A DNA stretch of 64,000 bases from Sorghum bicolor (lineage: Eukaryota; Streptophyta; Magnoliopsida; Poales; Poaceae): contig NC_012871.2 in assembly GCF_000003195.3 (NCBI RefSeq), positions 64,099,802-64,163,801 on the forward strand, read 5' to 3'. The stretch's first letter is position 1, and every line of letters begins with the position of its first letter. This document shows, piece by piece, positions 11,469-23,500 of this stretch. The notes below the pieces were generated by a model. That model was not told the DNA's origin. It worked only from the letters and a program-made list of their open reading frames with translations, and made no database searches. Position numbers and translations under genes: made by a program.

Positions 11469-11711
11469 GGCCTTGTTTAGTTCCCCAAAAATTTTGCAAA
11501 ATTTTTCAGATTCCCCGTCACATCGAATCTTTAGATGTATGCATGAAGTATTAAATATAGATAAAAATAAAAACTAATTGCACAGTTTGGTCGAAATTGA
11601 CGAGACGAATCTTTTGAGCCTAGTTAGTCCATGATTGGACAATATTTGTCAAATACAAACGAAACTGCTACAGTGCTCATTTTGCCAAAAATTTTGGAAC
11701 TAAACAAGGCC
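11469..11711. mobile_element. Tourist-like MITE, GGCCTTGTTTAGTTC family, copy 2
   Basis: Ends GGCCTTGTTTAGTTCCCC and GGAACTAAACAAGGCC, 243 bp, flanked by AAA on both sides. It is in inverse orientation to copy 1 and marks the right end of the F-box pseudogene. Confidence 0.8.
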
Positions 11712-13199
11712 AAAGTATATAGAGATTTTACTCAAGTAGTTGATGTGACTAAATGAAACAGAGCTGTAAGTACAATGATACCACACCAGTAAGGCCTTAT
11801 ATAATAATAAGAGTAAAGTTTATCATTGATCTCTAAACTTTGTATCGTTGTGTCATCTCGGTTTCTAAACTCGCAAATCGATCCTCAAACTTGTTTATAT
11901 GTGTCATCTCGGTCTCTAAACTTGTTCAACTATATCTATTTAGTTTGCATCGTGAGTTGAACGGATCTATTACCAAGTCATTCTTACGCCTCATCCATTC
12001 GGATATCGGGAATGACTTCTGCAAATTTTTCAGCTGGAACCGTAAAGTAGAGTTTTTAAAACTCCAAAAATTGAAGGACTGGTTGATTCTTCAAAAATTG
12101 CTGGACTGACGGGCGAACTGATTCCGGAAGCGTTTCTTGAATAATCTTTATGAGAAAAGCTATATAAAGATTACTTTAAATAAAGAATATTTGAAAAAAT
12201 ATATAGAAAATAAAAAAAAACTCACCTGTTATTCGCTCCAGCGCTCTTCCACAGCTGCACTTGGCTAATGTGACATCTACATGTTAAAAAAGAATATAAC
12301 ATAAATAACCAGTCTTTTTTCCATTTTTTGTTCAAATGGTATATTTTTATTGTGATAGAACAATTTTATCATGCCACAATATTTTTATCTTTTAAGTAAA
12401 CAATTTTTTAGCGGTGGAACAATTTTTATAGCATTTTTTTCTCACGCATGGTGGAACAATTTTATCCACCGGGAGTTCGGGAATAACTATTTATTCTAAT
12501 AAAAAAAAGTGTTTGGAGATCGATGACGACACATATTTCACTTGACAGTAGTAATAAGCTGCTCCATATCAAATTATAATTCGTTTGATTCTTTAACTTC
12601 AAGTTTAATCAGTCATCTTATTTAAAAAATAAATATAGTTAAATTTAAGCAACTCTTAAAAACTTTTATTAATAAAGTAAGGAAGTGATATTTTACTTAA
12701 ATTTTAAATAAAATAATTGTTTAATTTTTGGATAAAAAATCAAACAAATTATATTTTGCAACACAGGTTGTACCACGGAGCTACACTGCGGTTGCGTGGC
12801 ACCGCGCCCGCTAGGCTGCTACACCTACGTGCCGACGTGCGACCATCCGAAGCGGCATTGACGGCGTCCGCTCTCTCTGACACGCACACGGTCACAGAGG
12901 AGAGACCTCAGCTCGCGTTTCTCTCCCCGCGCCCCGCCCTCCTCGGACCTCGGGTCCTCCTCGCTCCCTCCGGCTCCGACCCCGACCTCTCACTCCCGCG
13001 ACGAACTCGCCGCGCTCTTCTCCCTCCCCATCTTGACCGGTTCTGGCCGTCTTATCCCTCTCTTCCGTTTCCACGCCCAGGCCAACGCCCCAAAAAAAAC
13101 CTGCAGCGCGCGCGACGCGAGCCGCGCGAGGAAGCACTCGCAGGCAACGCAGAACGCACCCGCACCGGCTTGCCGATCGGCGGGGCGCGACCGATCGCC
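11712..13199. other. Intergenic with short direct repeat; promoter of the 5-phosphatase gene
   Basis: At 11850-11930 the phrase GTGTCATCTCGGT.TCTAAACT occurs twice, a decayed repeat. From 12130 to 12740 the sequence is AT-rich with no recognisable gene. From about 12770 it becomes GC-rich and pyrimidine-rich (CTCTCCCCGCGCCCC, CCCTCTCTTCCG), the likely leader of the next gene. The frame is open upstream of 13200 but holds no family-like sequence or ATG in a good position. Confidence 0.5.
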
Positions 13200-16100
13200 A
13201 TGGAGCCGGACGACGACGCGCTGAAGGCGGCGCGCGCCCCGCCGCAGCAGCGCCGCGGCATCTCCTACAGCCAGCCGCTGTCGCGGGACGCCGCGTCCGC
13301 GCGCCGCGCCGCGCTGCGCAACCACAGCCTCGACGACGAGCACATTCTGCCGGCCTCCCACTCCCTCAACTACCCGCTCCACCACGACCCCGCGGGCATG
13401 GCGCCCATGGGCTACCACCCCCCGCTCCCGCCCCACCAGCACCACCCCAGCGCGTCCTACTCCTCCAACCCCCGACGCTCCGCCGGCGGCGTCAGCGAGG
13501 GCTCCATGACGCTCGAGCGCGCCATGTCAGAGTACGGCGGCGGCCAGGGCACCCTCCCGGAGTTCGTCGGCGCGGGGGGCGGCAAAGGCATCTTCCGTGT
13601 GCCGCTCCGCGCCGCCATGCACCCGGGCCGTCCGCCCCCGCTCGAGGTACGGCCCCACCCGCTCCGCGAGACGCAGGCGGGCTCCTTCCTCCGATCGCTC
13701 GCCGCCGACCCGCAGCGCCGCCAGCTCTGGGCCGGGGCCGAGTCCGGGATCAGGGTGTGGTCGCTCGACGAGGTGTTCGCCGAGTGGGGCGCGGGCGCGC
13801 GCCGCGGCGACGAGGAGAGCGCGCCCTTCCGCGAGGGCATGCCCGCGCCGCCCGCGCTCTGCGTCGTCGTAGACAAGGCCAACCGCCTGCTGTGGACGGG
13901 TCATAAGGACGGGAGGATCCGATCGTGGCGCATGGACCTCGACGCGGCCGCCACGGCGCCTGCGCCCCCGGCCGCTGGTGCAGGCGGCGACGGCGGGAGT
14001 GTTGGGGGAAGTAGTCACGGCGGGGGAAGCAATAATGCGCCAGTGTTCAGGGAAGCCCTCACATGGCAGGCCTATGGCCGGACGCCCGTGCTCTCTATGG
14101 TCGTCACTTCGTATGGTTAGCATGCCATTTACGACCGTCATTTCTGTTGGCACAAACTCACAATTGCATTATATCTGAACATTGACATCACTGCATGTGA
14201 ACTACTACAAAATAAAAAATATCTGACCATACATACTATGGATCGTTGAATCTAAATGACAGGTGAGATATGGTCCGGTTCCGAGGGTGGAATGATAAAG
14301 GCATGGCCTTACGATGCCATTGCCAAGTCCCTGTCATTGTCACCAGAAGAGAGACATATGGCTGCTTTGTTGGTTGAGAGAGCCTATATCGACCTGAGGA
14401 ACCATTGCACAGTTGGTAACGTTTGCTCGTTGCCCGCTTCTGATGTTAAATACATGCTAGTGGATCATTCACGGGCGAAAGTTTGGACCGTGACTAGCAT
14501 GACATTTGCTCTCTGGTATGCCTTCACATACACAGATGAATTTTCTTCTTTTTTTCTTCTTTTTTTTGAAAGATCCGGAACAGATGAAATGTGTTAGTTA
14601 GATTACTGTTCTCCCCATCACATAGTAGGTACTTAAACATGCCAATTCTACTGAACTACTTGCTACAGGGATGCTCGTACAAGGGAGTTGCTGAAAGTAT
14701 TTGGGATGGATGGCCAAGTTGAGTCAGCAAAGCTAGAGACACCTGTCATGCCAGAGCAACCTATGGAGGATGAGATCAATCCTAATCCTAAAGCAAAACC
14801 TTCGAAGAAGGACAAGTCACAAGGTTCTTTGAACTTCTTCCAAAAATCTAGGAATGCTTTAATAGGAGCAGCTGATGCGGTGCGCAGGGTTGCAACAAAG
14901 GGGACATTTGTCGAAGATAACCGCAGAACAGGAGCGGTGGCTCAAGTAATGGATGGATCAATCTGGTCAGGATGCACGAATGGCGCCATTATTCAGTGGG
15001 ATGGAAATGGGAATAGAGTGCAAGAATTCCAGCATCATACTTCTTCTGTGCAGTGCATAAAGGCACTTGGAGAAAGGGTGTGGGTGGGATATGCCAGTGG
15101 CCTGATTCAAGTCATGGATGCTGAAGGTAACATTATTGCAGGATGGACTGGGCATAGCTGTCCAGTTATAAGGATGGCAATTGGTCGTTCTTACATTTAC
15201 ACACTGGCACATCATGGTGGTATTCGGGGATGGCCACTAACTTCTCCTGGACCCCTTGACGATATTATCCGAACTGAATTGTCTAACAAAGAGCTGTCAT
15301 ACACTAGAATGGAGAAGATAAATATAATGGTAGGGAGTTGGAATGTAGCACAAGGGAAAGCATCTGCTGAGTCACTAAGATCATGGTTGGGTAGTGTAGC
15401 ATCTGATGTTGGGTTGGTTGTTGTTGGATTACAAGAGGTTGAGATGGGCGCAGGGTTTCTCGCCATTTCTGCTGCAAAAGAAACAGTAAGATACTTGCCT
15501 TACCGTCTGGTGTTTTTTTTCTGTTCAATTCAGTTAGTTATGCGTTTCTAGGTTGCTATTTAACATAGATATAACTATTTGCTATGTTGTTCCATCTTAA
15601 TTTTTTCTAGTAACCATAATTTGTTACAGATCAATCTGAAACATAGTTTTCACCTCGGTGTTTCCTGTAATTTTACTGCACTTTAGATACTTTCTGTTGC
15701 GTTTTCAAATTTAATAATTGTTGAGGTAGACGTGACTAGCATTTATTTCTGTTTTTTTTTTTTGAAATAGTTGCCAGGCTATTGAATAGATGCTTGTTTT
15801 TACAGGAATTAACAGATTTGATCCTCTTTGTCCTTTGTGTTGTAATTTTTTTTTGAAAGAAACTGTAGGGATTTGCACCCCTCCAGCGTTTTGTGTTGTA
15901 ATTCACGAGTCACGTTGGCTATTGTCTTGTCATTGCAGTGTTATCTGTTAAGTTATCTGAATCACCATTTCATTGAACGTTTCTTTTCATGGTTTCAGGT
16001 AGGGCTTGAGGGCAGTGCGAATGGGCAATGGTGGATAGACAATATTGGCAAAGCGCTTGACGAGGGAACATCATTCCACCGAGTTGGTTCTAGGCAGTTG

Positions 16101-18671
16101 GCTGCACTGCTTATTGCTGCATGGTATTAGCTTCTTGTGAATTAGTTTCTTAGAATTAAACTAGAAATTTGTTATCACATAGTGATAAGTTGTTCAATTA
16201 ACTGTTTGTTTAATTATCTTTCTCATTTGATATACATGACATGGAAAATATTAACTTTTCAAGGGCAAGAAAGAGCCTTAAACCATATGTTGGAGATGTT
16301 GAAGCTGCTGCAGTGCCGTGTGGTCTTGGACGTGCTATTGGCAATAAGGTACATGATAAAATAGTCGTACAAGCTTTCATCAGCCCCCACCTCCCAATTG
16401 AAATTTCATTCTGTAATGGCATGATCTTATCTCCTTTTGGGGATATCTGTATGTCTTATGTTGGAAGAAATTTTAAAGATGATTACATAAGCAAGGTTTA
16501 TGGAAAGAGAATCCTCACGTACTGTTTTATTCTATGTTTTATATTCTGTTTCATGTTCAAGTCATGCTCCTCTGTTCTTTTGTTTGTGCCGTGACAATAA
16601 ATTCTCCTGCAGGGTGGCGTAGGATTGAGAATAAGGGTATATGATCGTAAAATGTGTTTTGTGAGTAATCACTTTGCTGCACATCTGGAAGCTGTGAGCA
16701 GACGCAATGCTGACTTTGACCACATTTATCGGACAATGGCTTTCAACAAACCTCATGGATCCACAGGTTCATGTTTCACATTGTTTGAAGTGCCTGTTTT
16801 TCTTGGCAGCAAACTATAGGTGTTACAAATACTATTTTCATACTGAAAAATGTTTACATAACCCTTATTTTTCTGTGATGCAGCTTCTGCTACATCTGTC
16901 CAATTGCACAGAACAGTGAATGTATGTGTGATCTAACCTTGAAATTATCAGTAGAAACTATCAAATTATTACTGATAGCCAAATGTTGTGGTGTTGCCAG
17001 GTCAATGGAAATCAGGTTGAAGAAGTAAGGCCTGATCTAGCAGAAGCTGATATGATCGTATTTCTTGGTGATTTCAACTACCGCCTTTATGGTATCACAT
17101 ATGATGAAGCGAGAGACATGGTTTCACAAAGAAGCTTCGATTGGCTAAGAGAGAAGGATCAGCTTCGTGCAGAAATGAAAGCTGGAAAGGTATTCCAAGG
17201 AATGCGTGAAGCTATAATCAAATTCCCTCCAACATACAAATTTCAAAAGCACCAACCTGGTCTTGGAGGTATATATATGTTGCTGCTTCAAACCTTTTGA
17301 TCTCTTCTCTCTGTTCAAGTAGTTATGTAGTTTTTCCCTGACTAAGGTAGTAAGTTTTGTTTCTTACTTTGCATCACAGTGCTGAAAACTGTTTGTCAAC
17401 TGCTATGTAGGTTATGATTCAGGCGAGAAGAAGCGGATACCTGCTTGGTGCGATAGGGTACTATATCGTGATAGCCGTTCTGTATCAGTAGCTGAATGCT
17501 CACTAGAGTGCCCTGTAGTTGCTTCAATCACGTCGTGAGATACTATCACACTTCCTTTTCCCCCTTTCAGATGACCGGTAATCCCTTTTATCCATACTGA
17601 TTGATTTCTTTTGATAGGTACGTGGCATGCATGGAAGTCACAGAGAGTGATCATAAACCTGTGAGGTGTACATTCAGCGTTGATATTGCTAGAGTTGATG
17701 AGTTAATAAGAAGGCAAGAGTATGGAGAAATAGTTGAATCGAATGAAAAAGTACGCTCTTTGTTCCAAGATGCTTGTTTTGTTCCAGACACCACAGTTAG
17801 CATAAGCGAAATCATATTGGAGAATCAAGAGAATGTTATATTCCAAATTACAAATAAATGTGAAACAAGCAAAGCAGCTTTCGAAATCCTATGTGACGGG
17901 CAGTCAATCAAGAAGGAGGATGGAACTAAATCAGAGCTTTTTCCAAGGGCATCCTTTGGCTTCCCACTTTGGCTTGAGGTAAGAACTATTGCAAACTCAG
18001 CCTATGATACATTCATGATTAATCAATTGCCGCCAAGTGAACATATTGATACAAAAATCAATTTCCCTCCATATGTACTGATATGGTCAAAATGTTACTA
18101 CAATGCCCAAGTGACTGAATATGACACCGAACTACCGAAGTACCTTCTGATGTCAGGAAACAGTTAATCTGCTGCCTGTCATTTCTGCATTCAAAATTCT
18201 GTGTTCTGATTTCTATTTTTTGATATTTTTTTCTGTTTCACACAGGTCCAACCAGCCATCGGTCTGATAAAACCAGGTGAAACGGTGGAAATTACACTAC
18301 ATCATGAAGATTTTTACACACAGGAAGAGTTTGTAGACGGAATACCACAGAACTGGTGGTGTGAGGATACCAGGGACAAGGAAGCCGTTCTCAGAATAAA
18401 TATAACAGGCAGCAGCTCAACCGAAACCAAGACGCACACCATCAACGTCCAACATCGCTGCCCACCATCATCGGCGCCACCGCCAATGATGAACCAACCG
18501 GTGGCCGCCGCGCCTCCGAGCAATGTCCTTGCCAGCGAGGGGCACTCGACTTCAAAGCGCTCCTCCAAGAAGAGCCAGTCCAAGCACCGGGAACAGCAAC
18601 AACAACAGCAGGATTACCCGCAGTTTGGGAGCTCGGAGGTACATGACTTGTGCCGCATGCGGTGCCCTTGA
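13200..18671 (+). CDS. WD40 plus inositol polyphosphate 5-phosphatase (plant type II, FRA3-like)
   Basis: Eleven exons: 13200-14115, 14263-14515, 14669-15485, 15999-16123, 16264-16348, 16613-16766, 16884-16921, 17001-17268, 17411-17534, 17618-17978 and 18246-18671. Phases agree; 1188 residues. The N-terminal half has a disordered Pro/His-rich start and WD40-type repeats ([74 protein letters not shown]). The catalytic domain follows: WNVAQGKAS (from residue 614), [21 protein letters not shown] (817), [11 protein letters not shown] (894) and SDHKPV (937), the 5-phosphatase signature set. A tail with FGFPLWLEV and [16 protein letters not shown] is typical of the plant WD40 group. Known role: removal of the 5-phosphate from phosphoinositides or inositol phosphates; FRA3 in Arabidopsis acts in actin organisation and fibre wall building. 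Exact orthology is not decided here. Confidence 0.92.
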
Positions 18672-20563
18672 GACCTGTACAAACTACTCCTACATTACTA
18701 CAAAGGAGTATGGATACTGAAGTTCTGTCTAGGAGGTGGGAATTACGAGTCTTAGGTTTTTCACATCGAAGTCCCGGAGTACCCCGCAAAAGAGAGAAAA
18801 GTCTAGGAGGAGTTCCTCCGGTTCTGTACATAGGCTTCACTCGATCAGCTGTCATTCTCATGTAGCCCAAGCAAAGAGTCTAGAGTCCTGAGATAACAGT
18901 GCTAATAACTTGTTGTTTTATTCTTGTTCCTTATTAAAGAGTGTTCTCTAGATAGTAGAAGCCAGGGATATTTGAACAATGTTTGATGTAATATGTTCAA
19001 TAGAATTACCTTAGGTTTGTTGTCTCTTTACTCAGCAGTTATAATGATCTTGTACTTCTTGACTATTGCCATTGTTAATAAGAAACCAATCCTTCATCCC
19101 CTCGAATTATTTGATGATGCTTATGTTATTAGAGCAAGCCCAATAAGTTTGGTTTATTATAGCCAAGCGATGTGAGACTACATCAATAAATGAGGTATAC
19201 AACAACTTGTCTTTTCATAATTTAAAACATTAACTTTTCATAACGTTAGATCCAGTCACTGAGTAGGAATAGGACCTATATGACAAAATGTTGCTAGGCT
19301 GGTCTTGAGAGAAGGTCCGGAACAAGTGATCTCTCTTTCCTCAATTCTCTCTTATCCACGTTGATTTTTGCTGAGTTGTCTTGGCTATAAGCCAAATACA
19401 TGGTTTATTGTACTCGCTCTTCCATATCTACCGGTCTTTTTGGCTTCGGAATGGCCCTGATTGCTTAATGCCAATGCGTTGGTAGTGGTACATGTCATCT
19501 GTTTCGTGCAAGGGTCAAGGGCATGTACTGTATGGAGTATTAGAAGTCGTTAAGGACATGGTTGCGTATACCAAGGAGTGTTAAAGAGTGGTTAAGGATC
19601 TGTTTGTCACAGCTCACAACAGCTTCATGAGCTATTTTTTTTGTCAAACACTTATTTCTAAAACAGCTTCATGGGTAAAGCTGTTTTTCTTCTCCTCTCA
19701 CAAAGATATGAGTTGGAATAAAGCTGAAAAAAGTAGCTTATTGCAGCTCTCTCCCTCATTTCTCTCTCTCATCTATGTATGAAGTAGTTGGTGAAGCTAT
19801 TTTACTAAACACTTTTTCCAAAATAACTCAGCTTAATTTAGAAAGTTGCTCATGAAGCTATTTTCTAAAAAAAACAACTTTACTAGTGAAGTTGAGCTGT
19901 GCGAAATATGCCCTAACTATAGAGGGAGTTTTCCTTCTTTGCTCTTATTATGGGGAAGTATGAAGTTTTTGATGATTTGGGGGAAAAGGTGAGCGCGGAA
20001 AAAAAGAAGGTTCAATGACACAACCATCTGAAGTAGAGGCGGTTAAGATGCAACCGTAGCACTTTTTTTTTTCTTGCCATACAAATTGATGTCCCTTGAC
20101 CTGTGCCACTAGCTTCAGTCTTCTTAAAAGCAAGTATTATAGCAGGCTGTAAGCCAGCTAAATGCTGAGATGGATGAGAGAGAAGAAGGAAAAAAATAAA
20201 AGCGGGCACAAAAACCAAAAAAGTATGTAAGACAAACAAGTGGACTATATATTAATAGTGATGAGCTAACTATTATATAAGTGGACTGCAAAAAAACTAT
20301 AAAAAAATTTTATAGCCAGCAGCTAGCTGTATTATAATACTTGTTCTGCAGCCAAATTTCAAGCAACCTGCAACCTTTATGAAACTCACCCAGCGCACGC
20401 AGCGCAGCGCACGGGCCAATTCTGTCTTGTGCAACCAGGTCTCCAGAAAAGCGCACGCGCAGCGCGGCTCGGGCCACGGACAGGGACAGCCCTTGCCTTA
20501 AACCCCTCTTCTCTTCGGGTTTCCTCCCATTCGTTCCCCGGAAGCCGCCGCCCGCCGGTCCCG
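18672..20563. other. Intergenic, 5-phosphatase 3' UTR and repeats
   Basis: 18672-19010 is likely 3' UTR. 19590-19910 is built of AGCTT/AAGCT-containing inverted segments (CACAGCTCACAACAGCTTCA near the left, GTTGAGCTGTGCG at the right), probably a MITE with unclear borders. 20131-20343 is a separate MITE listed below. The last 150 bp is the GC-rich leader of the topoisomerase gene, without a visible TATA box. Confidence 0.5.
20131..20343. mobile_element. Small inverted-repeat element (213 bp)
   Basis: Ends CAAGTATTATAGCAGGCTG and TATTATAATACTTG are inverted repeats, and inner GTAAGCCAGCTAAATG pairs loosely with TATAGCCAGCAGCTAGCTG. No convincing target duplication, so the superfamily is open. 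Confidence 0.55.
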
Positions 20564-23500
20564 ATGGCGCCCAAGGTTCTCATGGTAAGCCACCATTTTC
20601 CCCGTCGCAGACGCCGACTAGGCCACCGCGGTGCTGCGCGGGCGCGGCCGTTAATGGCGACCGCGCTGACCCCACTCTCAACACCTTACTTACTCCTGGT
20701 TCCTACCGCTGCAGGTCGCGGAGAAGCCCAGCATCGCGCTCTCCATCGCCTCCGCCCTCTCCGGTGGCCGCGTAAGTGCTCCGGCTGCCCCCTCCGCCGC
20801 CGAATCCGTGCTGGTTTTTGTTTTTGGTGTCAAATTTGGGCGAGACGTTAGCTCCAATTCAGTGGGTCGTGTCGGAGGAGCTAGCCCTAATGAGCGGCGC
20901 ACCGATAGGTGCTGACTCTTCTGACGTGTTGGTAGTTTGATTGGTTGTTGCCTAGTTTTTTTCCCTGGGAGCAGTGGCGGAGCTAGAAGCAAAATATAAG
21001 AGGATCCAATTCAACTAAGGTTTTTGTTCCAATTCAAAACGTACACTGGTGTCAGATAATACGTGTTTTTGTTCCAATTAACTCTGTTCTATTCAGTTAA
21101 GGGGCTAGGAACTGGATCATCTCTTTTCGTTTTGAAAAAATCATAAATGAGTTTAGGTACAGGCTAGTCATTATCTGTAGTACTAGAAAATCATATGAAC
21201 TAGGAAATTTGGGAGGAAAGGTAGCAAGAGGGAAACTACCCCAATAGGCAGTATGTCAGTAACGGTTTAGAATGCAAGCATGCATTGCCGCTCTTGAGGT
21301 TCGGAAGCAAGGAATAGAAAAGGCAAATAAACATCCTGCTGGTGCCTACTTGCACTTGCCGGCTTCCATTGCTGATGAGCCGTGACGGATGACTAGGAAA
21401 CCCTTGCAGCTTGAGCAGCGTGGGACGCAGCACTACAGAAGTAAGGATTGCGGATTGGAGAGTGCAGCAGCTGTCAAGAGTGAAGCCAGAGCGAAGCGAG
21501 TGTGGAGCGGGAGGCTGGTGCCAGAGACATGCACATGCGGACACGCTGGCCAGCCGGCCGGTAGGTGAGGTGGCTGCTGGCGCGTTATTGCAGTAGGTGC
21601 CTGGGTGATTCTCTTCCATTCCAAAGGCAAAAAACTAGAACAGTTGTCAATGTTAAATGTGCTATTGAGCTGACATGTAGTATATTCACTGAAAGTTGTT
21701 TCGGGCCATGGGGGCCATGGCCTAGTTTGCCGACATATAGCTCCGCCAGTGCATGTGAGCTTGAGCTATGTCATTGGCGACAGCAAGCCTGTGACGTCTC
21801 ATTGATCTCACTGTCTCTGTTGATGTACCTATTAGCTTAATGGAGGGTCAGGGGTTGTGGTAGGTAGCCGAGTACTGATTCATTTTGTTGTAGTGGTAAT
21901 TGGATTTTCCCAGTCCCATCTGGCAGGGTAAATTAATTTTCCCTGTTTCGCCTGGTGACCAATGCTTAAGCTCAGTAGCCCCGGTAGTTCTAGAAGAGCC
22001 ATGCTTAACCTATGTCCCCTTTAAAGTGTCTGCACATTTTCATTTGCTGTTCCAACACTGCTGATATGGACCAGACATTTTTCCCCTTTTGAAAAGAACA
22101 GTAGGGGAGGTCCCAACTGAAATAATATTAATATTAGGAAGGTCCAGACTCCAGAATGCAAGTGTTTGACTTGAGAGTTCACTCACATTGTATCCTTTTT
22201 TTCCCAACATTCATGCAGATGTCTACAAGGAAGGGAAGCACAGATGTCCATGAGTTTGACGGAACATTTCAGGGTTCTTATGCAAACTTCAAAGTGACTT
22301 CAGTCATTGGACATGTCTTAAGGTTTTGCTTTATTCTTCAGTTGTTTTAAGAGTTTTTGTCACAGCTACATCGTTTGAAGCCTGCATATATGAATTATTT
22401 TACATACACATTTCTGTATACCAGTGTTGAATGTTGATATGTACAGACATGGTGGGCCAATGCATAGCTGAAGTGTTTATACTGAAAGCTACAAGTAGTT
22501 ATTAAACTTTAGCAGGATCTACAGACAGATGTTTCAGATGCTTACAGTTTCTGAACATAAGGATATTTTATTTGTGTTTTCTTAATCTCTGTCTGATTTT
22601 TTCCAGTGTAGATTTCCCCCCTGCATATCAGAACTGGGAAGCAACTGATCCATTGGACCTATTTGAGGCTCCAGTTCTGAGATCTGAATGCAACCCAAAG
22701 GTAATGTGTTCATTTACAACTCTAATTGAAACAGAATGCAACTTAGTTAACTGTAGAGGGTCAACTCAGATCGTAAGAGAATATAACTCAGTTGATTGTT
22801 GGTGTAACTGAATAAAGTGAAGCAGTAATAAGTTCTATTATGCAAATCTACTCCACCCATGACCCATGGATGGTTGATCAACTATGCAGTTTCTCTGATA
22901 CTTGAACTTATGTTCTTTGCCCCCTCCATTTAATTTACTCTAGGTGGAATCTGAATCAACAAATGTCCTGGTTATTGTTTCCTCCAATTTTTGGCAGGCT
23001 CTTAGTTGCACCTGCAGAACCTGCAAAATTACTGAATCTCAATGTAGTGTTTGTCTGATGTTATGTTTATCTGTATCTTCGTTATATGTTCCACTGTTCC
23101 ATTTTTTTTAACATATATGTTTTCCCTTTTTCCCATAAGGATCATAATGTCACATACTCACATGGCTAAATACAACACTGATGTGTAGTTTTGTTACAGG
23201 CTCATATACGCAGGCATCTAGCTCAAGAAGCTCGAGGCTGCACTTATTTGATACTTTGGCTGGACTGTGACCGAGAAGGAGAAAACATATGCTATGAAGG
23301 TACATTAAACCTGTTCTGTAACAGTTATGCATCTAAATCTGGTTGGTACTAAAATATAAAGATATATGTAGATGTTCCCATTTTCCAACCTGGACCCTGA
23401 AAAGCAAAAACAGAGGTCTATAATCAAAATAAGTTAGACATCATATGGGAAGTTCTCTGCTATATTGTGTAAACAGTTAGATCAATTGAATTTCTTTACA

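Noticed and set aside
12717..13199. In-frame upstream extension of the 5-phosphatase exon
   Set aside because: No ATG and no family-like sequence upstream of 13200; it reads as a pyrimidine-rich leader.
12892..13445. Minus-strand and alternative frames opposite the first 5-phosphatase exon
   Set aside because: Arg/Ala/Gly-rich shadow frames of a GC-rich coding exon; no splice or domain support.
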